Below, in pieces: positions 1 to 9,718 of a stretch of 64,000 nucleotides of DNA. Below the pieces are notes generated by a model, which ran no database searches, was not told where the DNA came from, and saw only the letters and a program-made list of their open reading frames with translations. The position numbers were made by a program, and so were the translations under genes. Numbering within the stretch: the first letter of the stretch is position 1; each line of letters begins with the position of its first letter. This DNA comes from Thermogutta terrifontis (GTDB taxonomy: Bacteria > Planctomycetota > Planctomycetia > Pirellulales > Thermoguttaceae): the NCBI RefSeq assembly GCF_002277955.1, contig NZ_CP018477.1, positions 868,001-932,000 of the forward strand, given 5' to 3'.

Positions 1-803
1 TTGCGATCGCACGGCTCGCGGCGACTTTCTTGATGGGCCACTGTCGGCTGGCCGTTTTCCAGTTCGACCTGGGTGATCAGGCGGAAGAAAAGCTCTTCCA
101 GATCGTGCTCGCGGTACTCTTCGCGAAGTTCCGGCAATGTCCCCGCCGCCAGAATCTTTCCGCGATAGAGGATGGCGATGCGGTCACAGAGTTTTTCCGC
201 CTCGCGCATGATATGCGTGGAGAAAATCACGCATTTTCCCTGGTCTCGCAACTCTGCGATGGTTTTGAGCAGCGCTCTTGCCACCAGGACGTCCAATCCG
301 GCAGTCGGTTCATCGAAAATGAGTACGGGTGGATCGTGAATGAGGGCGCGGGCGACGGACACCTTCTGCTTCATCCCGGTGGACATCTTGGCTCCCAGGA
401 CATCGCGGATCTCCCACATTCGCAGCCGGTTGAAAAGCTCCTCCATGCGAGCCCGTAACACGTCCCGCGGCAACCCGTAGAGAAGTCCAAAATATTCGAC
501 CATCTCCCAGGCCGTCATGCGGTCATACACGGCCGTGTTGACAGACATGAACCCGATCGACCGGCGAACCTCATCGGGCTGTGTTAAGCAATCGTAGCCG
601 TTGACCACGGCCCGGCCGGAGGTCGGCCTCAGCAGCGTGGCGAGGATCCGCAGAGTGGTGGTTTTACCCGCCCCATTGGGGCCTAACAGGCCGAAAACCT
701 CGCCTGGTCGGGCAACGAAACTGAGCCCTTCCAGGGCCACAATCCGCCCCCGACGGAGGTCCTCATAGTGTTTGGCGAGATTTTCCACCACAACGCTGCA
801 CAT
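1..803 (-). CDS. ABC transporter ATP-binding protein, NatA-like (partial, runs off left edge)
   Basis: ATPase subunit of an ABC-2 type (NatA/GldA-like) exporter, acting on the cytoplasmic face of the membrane. Reading from ATG at 803, about 267 codons are open to the window edge. Visible motifs are Walker A GPNGAGKT (residues 41-48), a degenerate signature MSTGMKQK (140-147), Walker [13 protein letters not shown] (160-171) and the H-loop in [12 protein letters not shown] (194-205). The usual Q-loop glutamine is not evident in [10 protein letters not shown]. The C-terminal end is missing, and the permease partner must lie outside the window. The substrate cannot be told from this subunit. Confidence 0.93.
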   Translation of the reverse strand, partial: MCSVVVENLAKHYEDLRRGRIVALEGLSFVARPGEVFGLLGPNGAGKTTTLRILATLLRPTSGRAVVNGYDCLTQPDEVRRSIGFMSVNTAVYDRMTAWEMVEYFGLLYGLPRDVLRARMEELFNRLRMWEIRDVLGAKMSTGMKQKVSVARALIHDPPVLIFDEPTAGLDVLVARALLKTIAELRDQGKCVIFSTHIMREAEKLCDRIAILYRGKILAAGTLPELREEYREHDLEELFFRLITQVELENGQPTVAHQESRREPCDR

Positions 804-1340
804 CAAAAACGCTCGTTTTCAGCTTGTTAAAATCATCCGGGAATTTGAGGTGCTCTAAGCCGGCACTCGTGCGGCCTTGTAACATAAACCGCTGAATGTT
901 CGCACATGAAGTCCGTTGGCCACTCTTAAAAGGGGCCATTGGCGGCCCGGCGCAAGCCTGAAGTCGCTGGTCCAGGACTTTTCGCGGTCACTGCCCGCGG
1001 CCGGGGCGACTGGCGCAGGCCCACACCCGATCGGTTGCAACCCATCTGAACTTTTCTTTTCGGCTTCAGAAGATTGTACCACGCGAGAACCCAAGCCAGC
1101 CGGTGAGAATGTCACCCCGCGAAAAACCGTAAGCGGAAAACCGCATTCCGCGGCCGCCCGACAGACATCGCTGTTACGACTGATTCAGGCTTCGGAACAG
1201 CACTGTTTTCACGTGACCGGACACAATGGACCACCAAAAGTGGCATTGTCACCGGGAAACCCAATCTGGACAATGCCGGTCGGTGCTGCCCGACGAATGT
1301 GAGCGACGCACGGTCGAGTCGGAGAATTAGGAAAAATAGG
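804..1340. other. intergenic region without recognised gene
   Basis: Divergent spacer between the ABC ATPase and the MscS-type channel. Both strands contain open frames here (855-1115 minus, 916-1302 plus), but they overlap each other, lack convincing ribosome binding sites and have Ser/Pro/Ala/Arg-rich out-of-frame composition. It presumably holds the two divergent promoters, but no -35/-10 pair is convincing. Confidence 0.5.
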
Positions 1341-4300
1341 ATGAGTCAACCTGTTCGCGTCCTTGCAATATTACTTTTTGTGACTTGCGTTCCGGAGGGA
1401 CTGTCTTTCGCGGTGACGCCGGGCATGGCGTCAGCGGACGACATCGCCGGTGCACAGCCGGACGAGTCGCACAACGGGTATCCCGCGGAGGTGAACCTCC
1501 TGGCGCAGTCGCAAGCGCAGCGGATGAATTCTCTTCGCTCGCCGCTTCGAGTCGCCCGTGCGCAAGAACCAGCCGCCACCGCGCAGCCTGATGCAGGGGG
1601 AGGCACGCCGCCGCTTTCGCCGGTAACGCCTGGAGCCGGGGCGCAGTCACCCGCCGAGCCTTCCGTGCCCGCATTGTCCGCCGAAGACCTTCAGCTTCGG
1701 ATTCAGCGGATTCAGTCTGATCCCAGTCTGGACGAGGCTCTCAAATCCCAGATTGTCGGAATCTATGAGCGCGCCCTCCAGGAACTTGCGGCGGCTGACA
1801 AGGCCAGAGCTCGCGCGGAGCAATTTCGCCAGCAGCGGGAGTCCATTACCCAGGAAATTAAAAAGCTGGAAGCAGAGCTTGCTTCCCTGGAAGCAGCCGC
1901 GGGCACTGTCAATGCGGACGACCTGTCGCTGGAAGACATTCAGAAAGCGGCCCAGGAGGCCGAGGAACGGCTCAATGCGGCGCGGAGTGCCCGTGACTCC
2001 GTTGAGGCGGAGGTGACCCGACGTAACTCCTCGCGACAGTCCGCCAAGCAGAGGGCCGACGCGGCGCAGAAACGGATCGAGGCTGCCCGGCAAGCGCTGG
2101 CGGCGCCCCCCAAGGCGGATCAGATCCCCGCCCTGGCGGAAGCGGAACGCATCCTGCATCAGGCGGAATGGGAATCGGCACGCCGGGAAGCCGAGGCCAG
2201 CAAGGAAGAACTCGCCTATTACGACAAGGCCGACGAAGCCCTCCTCCCTTTGCAGAGACGTGTGGCGGCGCAGCGGTTGCGTGTGGCGGAAGGCGAATTC
2301 CAGCAGTGGCAGCAGATCCTGGCTCAGCGGCGTCAGGCCGAGGCGGTCTCTCGCGCGGAAAAAGCCAAACAAAGGCGGGAGCAGCTTCCGCCCGCTCTCC
2401 GCACGGTGGCTGAACAGGTGGAAAAATCGGCTGCCGAAGTGGCTCAACTCACGGCGAAGGTTAATTCCGTATCGGCTGAACTCACCCGGGCCAATCAGCA
2501 ACTGGAAGAGCTTAAGCAGCAATTTCAGACCACCAGGGACCGGATGGGTGTCGTGGGGATGACGGGGGCACTGGGACTTTGGTTGCGTGCGCAGCGGGCG
2601 AAACTCCCCGACACTTACACCCTCTGGCAGAGAATTCGCAAGCGTCAGGAAGACATTCGCCAGGCCCAGTGGAACCTGCTGGAATTGAGCGATCGGCACG
2701 CGCAGGCACCGCCACTCGAGGAAGAAATCGCACGCTGGCGAAGTCGCCTGATGGGTGAGGATCTTGATCATCATCCGGAGTGGGAGGAAGTCCTCCGGGA
2801 GCTGCTCACGGAGTCTTATTCACTGCTCGAACAGCAGGTCAAACTCTACAATCGCTGGCTCAATGACCTGGTGGATTTAGACAACACGGAGAGGGCGACC
2901 ATCCGGCTGATCGAAGAGTACCGCCGGTTTATCGACGAGCACATTCTGTGGATCCCCAACACCCCCGCCTTTGAACCATCACAGTGGTCTGAGCATTTCC
3001 GCCTCACGCTGGGTGTGATCAACACGCTGGTTGGGGTCGAAACATGGTCTGAAATTGGGGGAATTATTGAGCGGGATGTGGTCAATAACCCCAGTCTGTG
3101 GATGTCCACCGTTTTGCTCTTATTGATTTGGGGTCTGCTTCTTTTCCGATTGAGAAAAATTCTGCCCGATCTAGCCGCCCGAGTCAGCCGAGGAGCCTTC
3201 TACGGATTCTGGCCAACGCTCCACGCGGTAGCCATTACAGTGGCGGAAACGCTCTGGCTCCCCTCGGCTCTTTTCTTTTTGGCGTGGCGGCTGGTGTCGC
3301 CTTTGGAAAGCACTTCGTTGAGTTTGGTCATTGCGGCGGGGCTGCGCTCGGTGGCTGAGTTCTTGCTGGTCTTCGATGGGTTGCGTCGGGTCGCGGCCGC
3401 CGGCGGTTTGGGGGAAGCTCACTTCGGCTGGCCACCGAATCTCGCGACGGCCCTCCGCCGTCAACTCCGCTGGTTCATCTTCCTGGGAGTGGTTGTCACG
3501 TATTTCTGCGCAGCCATTCATGCCAGTAATGACCAGCGGTGGGAAGCCGGCCCAGGGCGTTTGGCCTTCCTGGCGATGATGGCTCTTTATGCGGTGATGG
3601 CGGCGATCCTCTTCCGCCCGCGGGGGTCCGTCTGGGAAGCGGTGCGCATTCACAACGACAGAGGATGGTTCTATCGAGGACGGACGGTCTGGTGGCTTGC
3701 CGGGGTGGGAACCCCAATTGTTCTGGCCGTGCTTTCTTTGCTTGGCTACAGCTACACGGCCATCGAGCTGGCCCAGCGATTCCGAGAGACGATCATCCTG
3801 CCGTTAGGACTGGGCGTCTTGGAAGAGCTCTTCAACCGCTGGCTTGTTGTTCGCAAGCAGCGGATTGGCCTCAATCGTGCCCGGCAAAAACGTATGATGG
3901 AAGCTCAGAGTACTGAAGCTGCCACGGAGAGCGGCGGGGTCGTGGCGCCACCCGCGGAATCCGAGCCCGATCTTTCCTTGGTCGGTTCCCAAACGCGGCG
4001 ACTGTTCGGCACGCTTCAGGTCGTGCTCGCGGTGTTCCTGCTGTGGTGGATCTGGGCAGACGTTCTGCCGGCCCTGGGAATGTTACGGCAGGTGCGATTG
4101 TGGGGGGGAACTCCGGCGGCAGTCTCCGCGGCGGAAGCGACATCGGCTGCACCTGTGGGGACTGTGTCGGTCCAGGAGGGGGCTCAAGCGGCAACCCTGC
4201 CGGTTCCGGTAAGGGCGGTCACTCTGGCGGATGTGCTCCTGGCCGTTGTCACGCTTGTGATTGGTGCGATGTTCGCGAAGAATATCGCGGGTCTTATGGA

Positions 4301-5084
4301 GATTGTGCTTCCGCAGAGATTGCCCGTCGATCCGGGTCTACGCTATGCCCTGCACACGGTGGCATCGTATCTAGTCATCGGAGTGGCCATTATCTTGGCC
4401 TGTGGACGCCTGGGGTTGCAGTGGTCGCAGGCCCAGTGGTTGGTGGCGGCTCTGGGTGTCGGGTTGGGATTCGGATTGCAAGAAATCTTCGCAAATTTTG
4501 TCTCCGGTCTCATTATTCTCTTTGAAAGACCGATTAGGGTGGGCGATTTGGTCACGGTGGGCGAGTTTTCGGGAGTCGTCACAAAAATCCGCATCCGCGC
4601 AACGACAATCCTCAATTTTGAGCGTCGCGAACTGATCATTCCCAATAAGGAGTTCATCACGGGAAAAGTCATCAACTGGACGTTGAGTGATCGCACCAAT
4701 CGCGTCGAAGTAGCTGTGCGTGTGGCGTATGGAACCGATCCCGATCGGGTGATCTCGCTGCTTCTCGATGTCGCCAAAAACCATCCTCATGTCATGTCAG
4801 ATCCGGCGCCCGTTGTACTGTTTGAGGGATTTGGCGATAGCTCGCTCAATTTCCGGCTCTTTGCGTATGTGGCGAATTATGACAATCGTCTGACGGTGAT
4901 TAACGGGCTCCATGCCGCGGTGTACCGCCGGTTGACGGAAGAGGGTATCTCGATCCCCTTCCCGCAGCGGGACATCCACATTTATTACACAGAACAACCG
5001 CGATCCAATCAGTCCAGCGGAGCAGGCGAAGCGTCCTCTTCTCCCGAATCACAGATTCCCCCTCAGGATAAAGGCCCCATTTGA
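1341..5084 (+). CDS. large mechanosensitive ion channel, MscS/MscK (KefA) family
   Basis: A tension-gated channel that releases solutes during hypo-osmotic shock; an inner-membrane protein with a large periplasmic part. About 1247 residues, far longer than MscS (about 290) and similar to MscK. After a signal peptide (VRVLAILLFVTCVPEG) comes a Pro/Ala-rich stretch, a long Glu/Arg/Gln-rich coiled coil (about residues 145-410), and many hydrophobic segments from about residue 587. The C-terminal MscS domain has the TM3-like helix VAALGVGLGFGLQEIFANF, then the beta domain with LFERPIRVGDLV and IPNKEFITGKVINWT. The start is uncertain: GTG at 1299 adds 14 basic residues, but ATG at 1341 sits next to the signal peptide. 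It stands alone. Confidence 0.93.
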   Translation: MSQPVRVLAILLFVTCVPEGLSFAVTPGMASADDIAGAQPDESHNGYPAEVNLLAQSQAQRMNSLRSPLRVARAQEPAATAQPDAGGGTPPLSPVTPGAGAQSPAEPSVPALSAEDLQLRIQRIQSDPSLDEALKSQIVGIYERALQELAAADKARARAEQFRQQRESITQEIKKLEAELASLEAAAGTVNADDLSLEDIQKAAQEAEERLNAARSARDSVEAEVTRRNSSRQSAKQRADAAQKRIEAARQALAAPPKADQIPALAEAERILHQAEWESARREAEASKEELAYYDKADEALLPLQRRVAAQRLRVAEGEFQQWQQILAQRRQAEAVSRAEKAKQRREQLPPALRTVAEQVEKSAAEVAQLTAKVNSVSAELTRANQQLEELKQQFQTTRDRMGVVGMTGALGLWLRAQRAKLPDTYTLWQRIRKRQEDIRQAQWNLLELSDRHAQAPPLEEEIARWRSRLMGEDLDHHPEWEEVLRELLTESYSLLEQQVKLYNRWLNDLVDLDNTERATIRLIEEYRRFIDEHILWIPNTPAFEPSQWSEHFRLTLGVINTLVGVETWSEIGGIIERDVVNNPSLWMSTVLLLLIWGLLLFRLRKILPDLAARVSRGAFYGFWPTLHAVAITVAETLWLPSALFFLAWRLVSPLESTSLSLVIAAGLRSVAEFLLVFDGLRRVAAAGGLGEAHFGWPPNLATALRRQLRWFIFLGVVVTYFCAAIHASNDQRWEAGPGRLAFLAMMALYAVMAAILFRPRGSVWEAVRIHNDRGWFYRGRTVWWLAGVGTPIVLAVLSLLGYSYTAIELAQRFRETIILPLGLGVLEELFNRWLVVRKQRIGLNRARQKRMMEAQSTEAATESGGVVAPPAESEPDLSLVGSQTRRLFGTLQVVLAVFLLWWIWADVLPALGMLRQVRLWGGTPAAVSAAEATSAAPVGTVSVQEGAQAATLPVPVRAVTLADVLLAVVTLVIGAMFAKNIAGLMEIVLPQRLPVDPGLRYALHTVASYLVIGVAIILACGRLGLQWSQAQWLVAALGVGLGFGLQEIFANFVSGLIILFERPIRVGDLVTVGEFSGVVTKIRIRATTILNFERRELIIPNKEFITGKVINWTLSDRTNRVEVAVRVAYGTDPDRVISLLLDVAKNHPHVMSDPAPVVLFEGFGDSSLNFRLFAYVANYDNRLTVINGLHAAVYRRLTEEGISIPFPQRDIHIYYTEQPRSNQSSGAGEASSSPESQIPPQDKGPI

Positions 5085-6010
5085 CGTGGATATTGCCCGG
5101 ACTTTGAGGACCCGGTTCCACTCAAGGCTGAATCTTCACTAGGACGCATATGTCAGGTCCGTCGGGGTTTCTTCACGTTTTGCCGCGACCACGAAAGCGT
5201 TCCGCTGTTTGGGGAATTCATAAATCGCCCCTACAACGCCGGAGGGACCTGCTTGTCAGGTCCGCCGCTTAACGTTGGATCGTCGATTCCCTTTTGCCGG
5301 GGACTGAAGTCCCGCGCCGAAAGCGGGGCTAAAGCCCCGCACTCCATATGGAGTGCGGCGATTTATCGCCGCTTTTTAGTGAAGGCTTTAGCCTTCACCA
5401 CCTTGCCGTCGGCCCGGATGGCACGACGACGACCCATCGGGGGTGGAACCCGACCCTCCAATCCACACAATGGAGGGACCTTGCTTGTCGGGTCCGATCA
5501 ACACCGCTCGATGACCCATCGCCCTTCGCCGGGCACGACAAGCGTGCCCCTCCGAGCCTTCCGAGGGCCTGCTTGTCACGTCCGCTTTTTGGCTTGCACG
5601 CATGACGGGATATAGACGCGGTTTCACCCGGGCCACGGGATTTGGTGGGTGTAATTTAGGTATTGGATATTGGACCGCGCGGTAGCGGCAATTCATAAAT
5701 CGCCCCTACCAGAATCTGATGACCATGGCCACACTTTATTTCCCGCCACGGCAATTCATCAATCCAGCCAACCGGAATCCCGTTGGCTGGCCCACGCTTC
5801 AAGCACCGTGAACGGATTGCCGCTTCAGTCGGCGGTCAGCCAGCCCGGGTTTTGCCCTTCCACCACGCAGTTCTCGTCCAGCCACCGCTTTGGTGATGGG
5901 TGAAACCCAAATATGGCCGGTTGCGGCGTCCGCGGTGCTGACACATAATGTCTTTGACTTTGTTAGCTTCCTACTGGTGTCGTAAGGGAAAGAGCAAACG
6001 GAGGTGACCG
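5085..6010. other. long intergenic region, mostly composite repeat
   Basis: No gene seen. Bases 5213-5710 are repeat block R1, described separately. Open frames that cross it (5253-5615, 5348-5605, 5388-5696 minus) are translations of palindromic repeats and recur wherever the repeat recurs, so they are not genes. Bases 5711-6000 are unassigned and should hold the promoter for the GH5 gene. Confidence 0.6.
5213..5710 (+). repeat. composite palindromic repeat block R1
   Basis: A near full-length copy of the dispersed repeat. In order: class B half-site ending AAATCGCCCCTAC (5213-5234); class A hairpin GGACCTG-CTTGT-CAGGTCC at 5245-5263 preceded by GGAG; hairpins GGGACT-GA-AGTCCC, GCGGGGCT-AA-AGCCCCGC, the palindrome GCACTCCATATGGAGTGC, GCGGCGAT-TT-ATCGCCGC and GTGAAGGCT-TT-AGCCTTCAC; an inverted class A hairpin GGGCACG-ACAAG-CGTGCCC at 5531-5549; then a distal class B unit at 5681-5710. 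From about 5241 to 5555 it matches both tandem copies at 8713-9350 almost base for base. Confidence 0.9.
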
Positions 6011-7063
6011 ATGTGGCGGCGAGCAACGGTGGTGATGACAACCTGGATGGTCGCTCTCGTTTCGATCGGGTTGGGTGTTTGCCGGGCAGACGGTGCGAAC
6101 CCCGACGATTGGCCCGACGCCTGGACGCAGGTCAAACGGCTGGGGCGAGGTGTGAATATCATCGGGTATGATCCGCTGTGGCGGGATCGTTCCCGGGCAA
6201 GGTTCCGCGAAGAGTTCTTCTCCATGATTCGCAAGGCCGGCTTCCAGCACGTGCGAATCAACCTCCATCCCTTCCGCGATAATCCCAACTACAGTGGCGA
6301 AGGTGCGGGATTGCGGCCGGAGTATCTGGAAACACTCGACTGGGCCGTGGATCGGGCTCTTCAGGCGGGGCTCCTGGTGGTTCTGGACTTCCACGAATTC
6401 ACTGCCATCGGGAAGGACCCTGATCGCCTCAAGGCCCGGTATATGGCGTGCTGGGAAGTGATCGCCGAACGAGAGAAGAATCGGCCGCCGGAGGTGTTGT
6501 TTGAGCTTCTCAATGAGCCCAACTCGGCGATGACCCCCGAACTGTGGAACACCTGGGCCAAGGAGGCACTGAGCATCGTTCGGCGTTCCAATCCGAAGCG
6601 GACCGTGATCATTGGCCCGGGACAGTGGAACAACATTGCAGCCCTCGACAAACTCGCGCTCCCCGACGATCCGAACATCATCGTAACGGTGCATTATTAC
6701 AGCCCCTTCGACTTCACGCATCAGGGCGCACCCTGGGCGGGAAAAGCGGACAAGGTCGGCATTCACTGGGGAACCGAACAGGATCGCGAAGCCGTGCGGA
6801 AAGACTTTGACCGTGCCCAGGCCTGGGCGGAAAAGCACAAACGGCCGATTTATCTGGGCGAGTTCGGCGTGTACGACAAAGCCCCTCAGGAAGACCGGGT
6901 GGCCTGGCTGAGTTTTGTGACCCGAGAGGCGGAACGCCGCGGATGGGCCTGGGCTTACTGGCAGTTTGACGGAGATTTCATCCTCTACGATATTCCCAAC
7001 AATCGCTGGGTGGAGCAGATCCTGAAGGCCATCATTCCCGATGTCGCGCCAGCAGCGCCTTGA
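6011..7063 (+). CDS. secreted glycoside hydrolase family 5 (cellulase-like)
   Basis: A retaining beta-glycosidase (endoglucanase or mannanase type) with a (beta/alpha)8 barrel, exported. 350 residues with a signal peptide at the N-terminus (VVMTTWMVALVSIGLGVCRA). GH5 hallmarks: the conserved His-Arg-containing strand FQHVRINLHPF, the acid/base Glu169 in ELLNEPN, the HYYSPFDFTH strand and the nucleophile Glu284 in YLGEFGVY. The start is supported by GGAGGTGA about 6 bases upstream of ATG. It is followed by a Tat-exported Gfo/Idh/MocA protein, a pairing seen in planctomycete sugar catabolism. The exact substrate is not determinable. Confidence 0.93.
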   Translation: MWRRATVVMTTWMVALVSIGLGVCRADGANPDDWPDAWTQVKRLGRGVNIIGYDPLWRDRSRARFREEFFSMIRKAGFQHVRINLHPFRDNPNYSGEGAGLRPEYLETLDWAVDRALQAGLLVVLDFHEFTAIGKDPDRLKARYMACWEVIAEREKNRPPEVLFELLNEPNSAMTPELWNTWAKEALSIVRRSNPKRTVIIGPGQWNNIAALDKLALPDDPNIIVTVHYYSPFDFTHQGAPWAGKADKVGIHWGTEQDREAVRKDFDRAQAWAEKHKRPIYLGEFGVYDKAPQEDRVAWLSFVTREAERRGWAWAYWQFDGDFILYDIPNNRWVEQILKAIIPDVAPAAP

Positions 7064-7300
7064 CGGTGGGATGGCGTTTGCCTGCTTGTGCGTTTGCACT
7101 CTGCAGTTGGGATGTGAGCGATTCTGACGACGTCGCGCGGCAGCCGTTTCTTCCGGCTGTCGTTTTTGTTGCGCAGGCATGGAAAGCATTGCATTCCATG
7201 GCTGGAGAGCTTATCTTCAGAGTCGGTTTGTGGCAGCAGAAATGCCCCATTGATACCCGTGATCTTTCCCACATGAGTCTGCATGTTGAAGGAGATGACC

Positions 7301-8671
7301 ATGTCTGCATCGGCACGAAAAGGCGAAGAACGGTCACCGCACACCACGCGGCGCGATTTTCTGGTGACAGGCGGGATGGCGGGAGTTGGTGCGCTGGCGC
7401 TGATGGCGCGGGCAGTGCCGGCCGTCCATGCGGCGGAAAGTCACACCATCAGACTGGCGCTCATCGGTTGCGGAGGCCGGGGTTCCGGGGCCGTCAAGGA
7501 TGCCTTTTCCGTGGCTAACGGTCCCGTGGAACTGTATGCCATGGCCGATATCTTCGAAGACCGGCTGGAGAGCTCGCGCAAAGTGCTTTCCGACATGTAT
7601 GGTCAGCAGGTTAACGTGGAAGGCCGCTGTTTCGTCGGTTTTGATGCCTACAAGCACGCCATTGATTGCCTGCGACCAGGTGATGTGGCGATGCTAACGG
7701 GGTATGCGGCATTTCGGCCCATGCAGCTTGAATACGCCGTGAGCAAAGGCGTGAACGTGTTCATGGAAAAATCGTTCGCCTGCGATCCGGTGGGCGTGCG
7801 TCGCGTGATAGCCGCAGGCAAGAAAGCCCAGGAGAAAAACGTCAAGATCGCCGCGGGGCTCCAGTGCCGACATTCGGTCAATCGACATGAATTGATTCGT
7901 CGCATCAAAGATGGCGAGCTGGGCGACATCATTTCAGTTCGGGCATATCGCATGGAAGCCGTGGGGCCCCTCGGACCCAAGCCCGCCGATGTTCCCGAAC
8001 TGTTCTGGCAGATCCGCAATTTCTTCCGATTCTTCTGGGTGTCGGGAGGGCTGTTCAGCGAAATGGATATTCACCAGATCGACGAAATCTGCTGGATTAA
8101 AGACGCCTGGCCGGTCCGGGCCCACGGCGTGGGAGGCCGGGCCGTCAACAGCACGGATCGCAGCCAGAATCTCGATTCCTATTTCGCTGAATGGACGTTC
8201 CCCGATGGCACACAGGGGATCGACGTCGTGCGGTACGTTCCCAACTGTTACAACCACTTCGCCACGTACATTCACGGCAGCAAGCGGGCGGCGCAGTTTT
8301 CTGGGCCGGTGCACGCCGGCATTGTCAGAATCTTCAAGGATCAGAGGATTGACGAGGACAACATCCTCTGGGAGGCTCCCAAGGAGAAGCTGACGCCCTG
8401 GCAGGCGGAATGGGCCGACTTCTTTGATTCCATCCGCAATGACAAACCCCACAACGAGGCGGAACGAGCGGCCCTGGCCAACCTGGCGGCCATCATCGGT
8501 CGGGCGGCCGTGCACTCGGGCCAGGTCGTCACGTGGGACGAGGCGATGGCCTCCCAGTTCCAGTTTTGCCCCAACATCGATCAGATGACGGCCGAAACAC
8601 CCCCGCCAATCCAGCCCGATGAGCGAGGATTCTATCCGGTGCCGGTGCCCGGCCAGTGGAAGGAAATCTGA
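7301..8671 (+). CDS. Tat-exported Gfo/Idh/MocA family oxidoreductase
   Basis: NAD(P)-dependent dehydrogenase-like protein acting on sugars or sugar derivatives outside the cytoplasm. 456 residues from ATG 7301, which has GAAGGAG about 6 bases upstream; ATG 7283 (six residues longer) lacks a site. A twin-arginine signal TRRDFLVTGGMAGVGALALM precedes the Rossmann motif RLALIGCGGRGSG. The usual EKP catalytic motif reads EKS (VFMEKSFACDPVG), which is a little unusual. The second half is the alpha/beta substrate domain (GGLFSEMDIHQIDEICW). Planctomycetes carry many such paralogues next to hydrolases and sulfatases; the real substrate is unknown. Confidence 0.92.
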   Translation: MSASARKGEERSPHTTRRDFLVTGGMAGVGALALMARAVPAVHAAESHTIRLALIGCGGRGSGAVKDAFSVANGPVELYAMADIFEDRLESSRKVLSDMYGQQVNVEGRCFVGFDAYKHAIDCLRPGDVAMLTGYAAFRPMQLEYAVSKGVNVFMEKSFACDPVGVRRVIAAGKKAQEKNVKIAAGLQCRHSVNRHELIRRIKDGELGDIISVRAYRMEAVGPLGPKPADVPELFWQIRNFFRFFWVSGGLFSEMDIHQIDEICWIKDAWPVRAHGVGGRAVNSTDRSQNLDSYFAEWTFPDGTQGIDVVRYVPNCYNHFATYIHGSKRAAQFSGPVHAGIVRIFKDQRIDEDNILWEAPKEKLTPWQAEWADFFDSIRNDKPHNEAERAALANLAAIIGRAAVHSGQVVTWDEAMASQFQFCPNIDQMTAETPPPIQPDERGFYPVPVPGQWKEI

Positions 8672-9718
8672 CCTCGGCGGGGAAGGTGATTCCAGACGAC
8701 GGCGGCCTTTTCGGAGGAACCTGCTTGTCAGGTCCGCCGCTTAACGTTGGATCGTCGATTCCCTTTTGCCGGGGACTGAAGTCCCGCGCCGAAAGCGGGG
8801 CTAAAGCCCCGCACTCCATATGGAGTGCGGCGATTCATCGCCGCTTTTCGGTGAAGGCTTTAGCCTTCACCACCTTGCCGTCGGCCCGGATGGCACGACG
8901 ACGACCCATCGGGGGTGGAACCCGACCCTCCAATCCACACAATGGAGGGACCTTGCTTGTCGGGTCGGATCAACACCGCTCGATGACCCATCGCCCTTCG
9001 CCGGGCACGACAAGCGTGCCCCTCCGACTTTTCGGAGGCACCTGCTTGTCAGGTCCGCCGCTTAACGTTGGATCATCGATTCCCTTTTGCCGGGGACTGA
9101 AGTCCCGGGCCGAAAGCGGGGCTAAAGCCCCGCACTCCATATGGAGTGCGGCGATTCATCGCCGCTTTTTAGTGAAGGCTTTAGCCTTCACAAACTTGCC
9201 GTCGGCCCGGATGGCACGACGACCCATCGGGGGTGGAACCCGACCCTCCAATCCACACAATGGAGGGACCTGCTTGTCAGGTCCGATCGACACCGATCGA
9301 TGACCCATCGCCCTTCGCCGGGCACGACAAGCCTGCCCCTCCGACTTTTCGGAGGCACCTGCTTGTCAGGTCCGCTCTTTGAGTTTTTCGGATCATGGGG
9401 GATTGGAGCGCCTGGTTTTACCCGGGCCGCAGGACGCCGCGGAAGGCGTGTCGCCGCGGGCAAACTGGAGGGGCGGTTTCCTCCACCCCGGTTTGCACGG
9501 GCAATCACCGCTGGATGTCGCCTCTGCGATTGGTTATCGCCCCCAATGGCCAGAAATCCTTGGTCGGTGTGGTGGGCGGTCTATTGTGCTTGTGAGGGGC
9601 AATGGTCCGAAATATATTGGCAGGTGTCGCGAAAGCGGCCGGGGCTTCGCACAGGATTCGATCCGGTGCTTATAGGCACGGGGAAAAACGGTATCTGGGG
9701 AAATTCGGGAGGGCTCTC
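8672..9718. other. intergenic region dominated by tandem repeat block R2
   Basis: No gene is supported. Bases 8705-9375 are two tandem composite repeat copies plus a partial third hairpin. A 215-codon frame at 8656-9303 and a 260-codon frame at 9141-9923 exist only because the repeats lack stops in that frame; they contain the same peptide twice and have no homology I recognise. Bases 9376-9700 are unassigned. Confidence 0.7.
8705..9375 (+). repeat. composite palindromic repeat block R2, tandem duplication
   Basis: Two head-to-tail copies of a unit of about 321 bp (8713-9033 and 9034-9350), then a third class A hairpin (GGCACCTG-CTTGT-CAGGTCC) near 9353-9373. Each copy has the order class A, spacer with CTTAACGTTGGATC, GGGACTGAAGTCCC, GGGGCTAAAGCCCC, GCACTCCATATGGAGTGC, GGCGATTCATCGCC, GAAGGCTTTAGCCTTC, inverted class A. 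The copies differ at few positions; in the second copy the last hairpin reads GGGCACG-ACAAG-CCTGCCC, an uncompensated change. Confidence 0.92.

Noticed and set aside
916-1302. 128-codon frame before the MscS gene
   Set aside because: No ribosome binding site, low-complexity shadow composition, overlaps a minus frame.
5963-7189. 408-codon minus-strand frame
   Set aside because: Antisense of the GH5 gene; composition Pro/Arg/His-rich, no motifs.
8656-9303. 215-codon frame MEGNLTSAGK...
   Set aside because: Translation of the tandem palindromic repeat; the peptide repeats internally and recurs at 5253-5615. No ribosome binding site.
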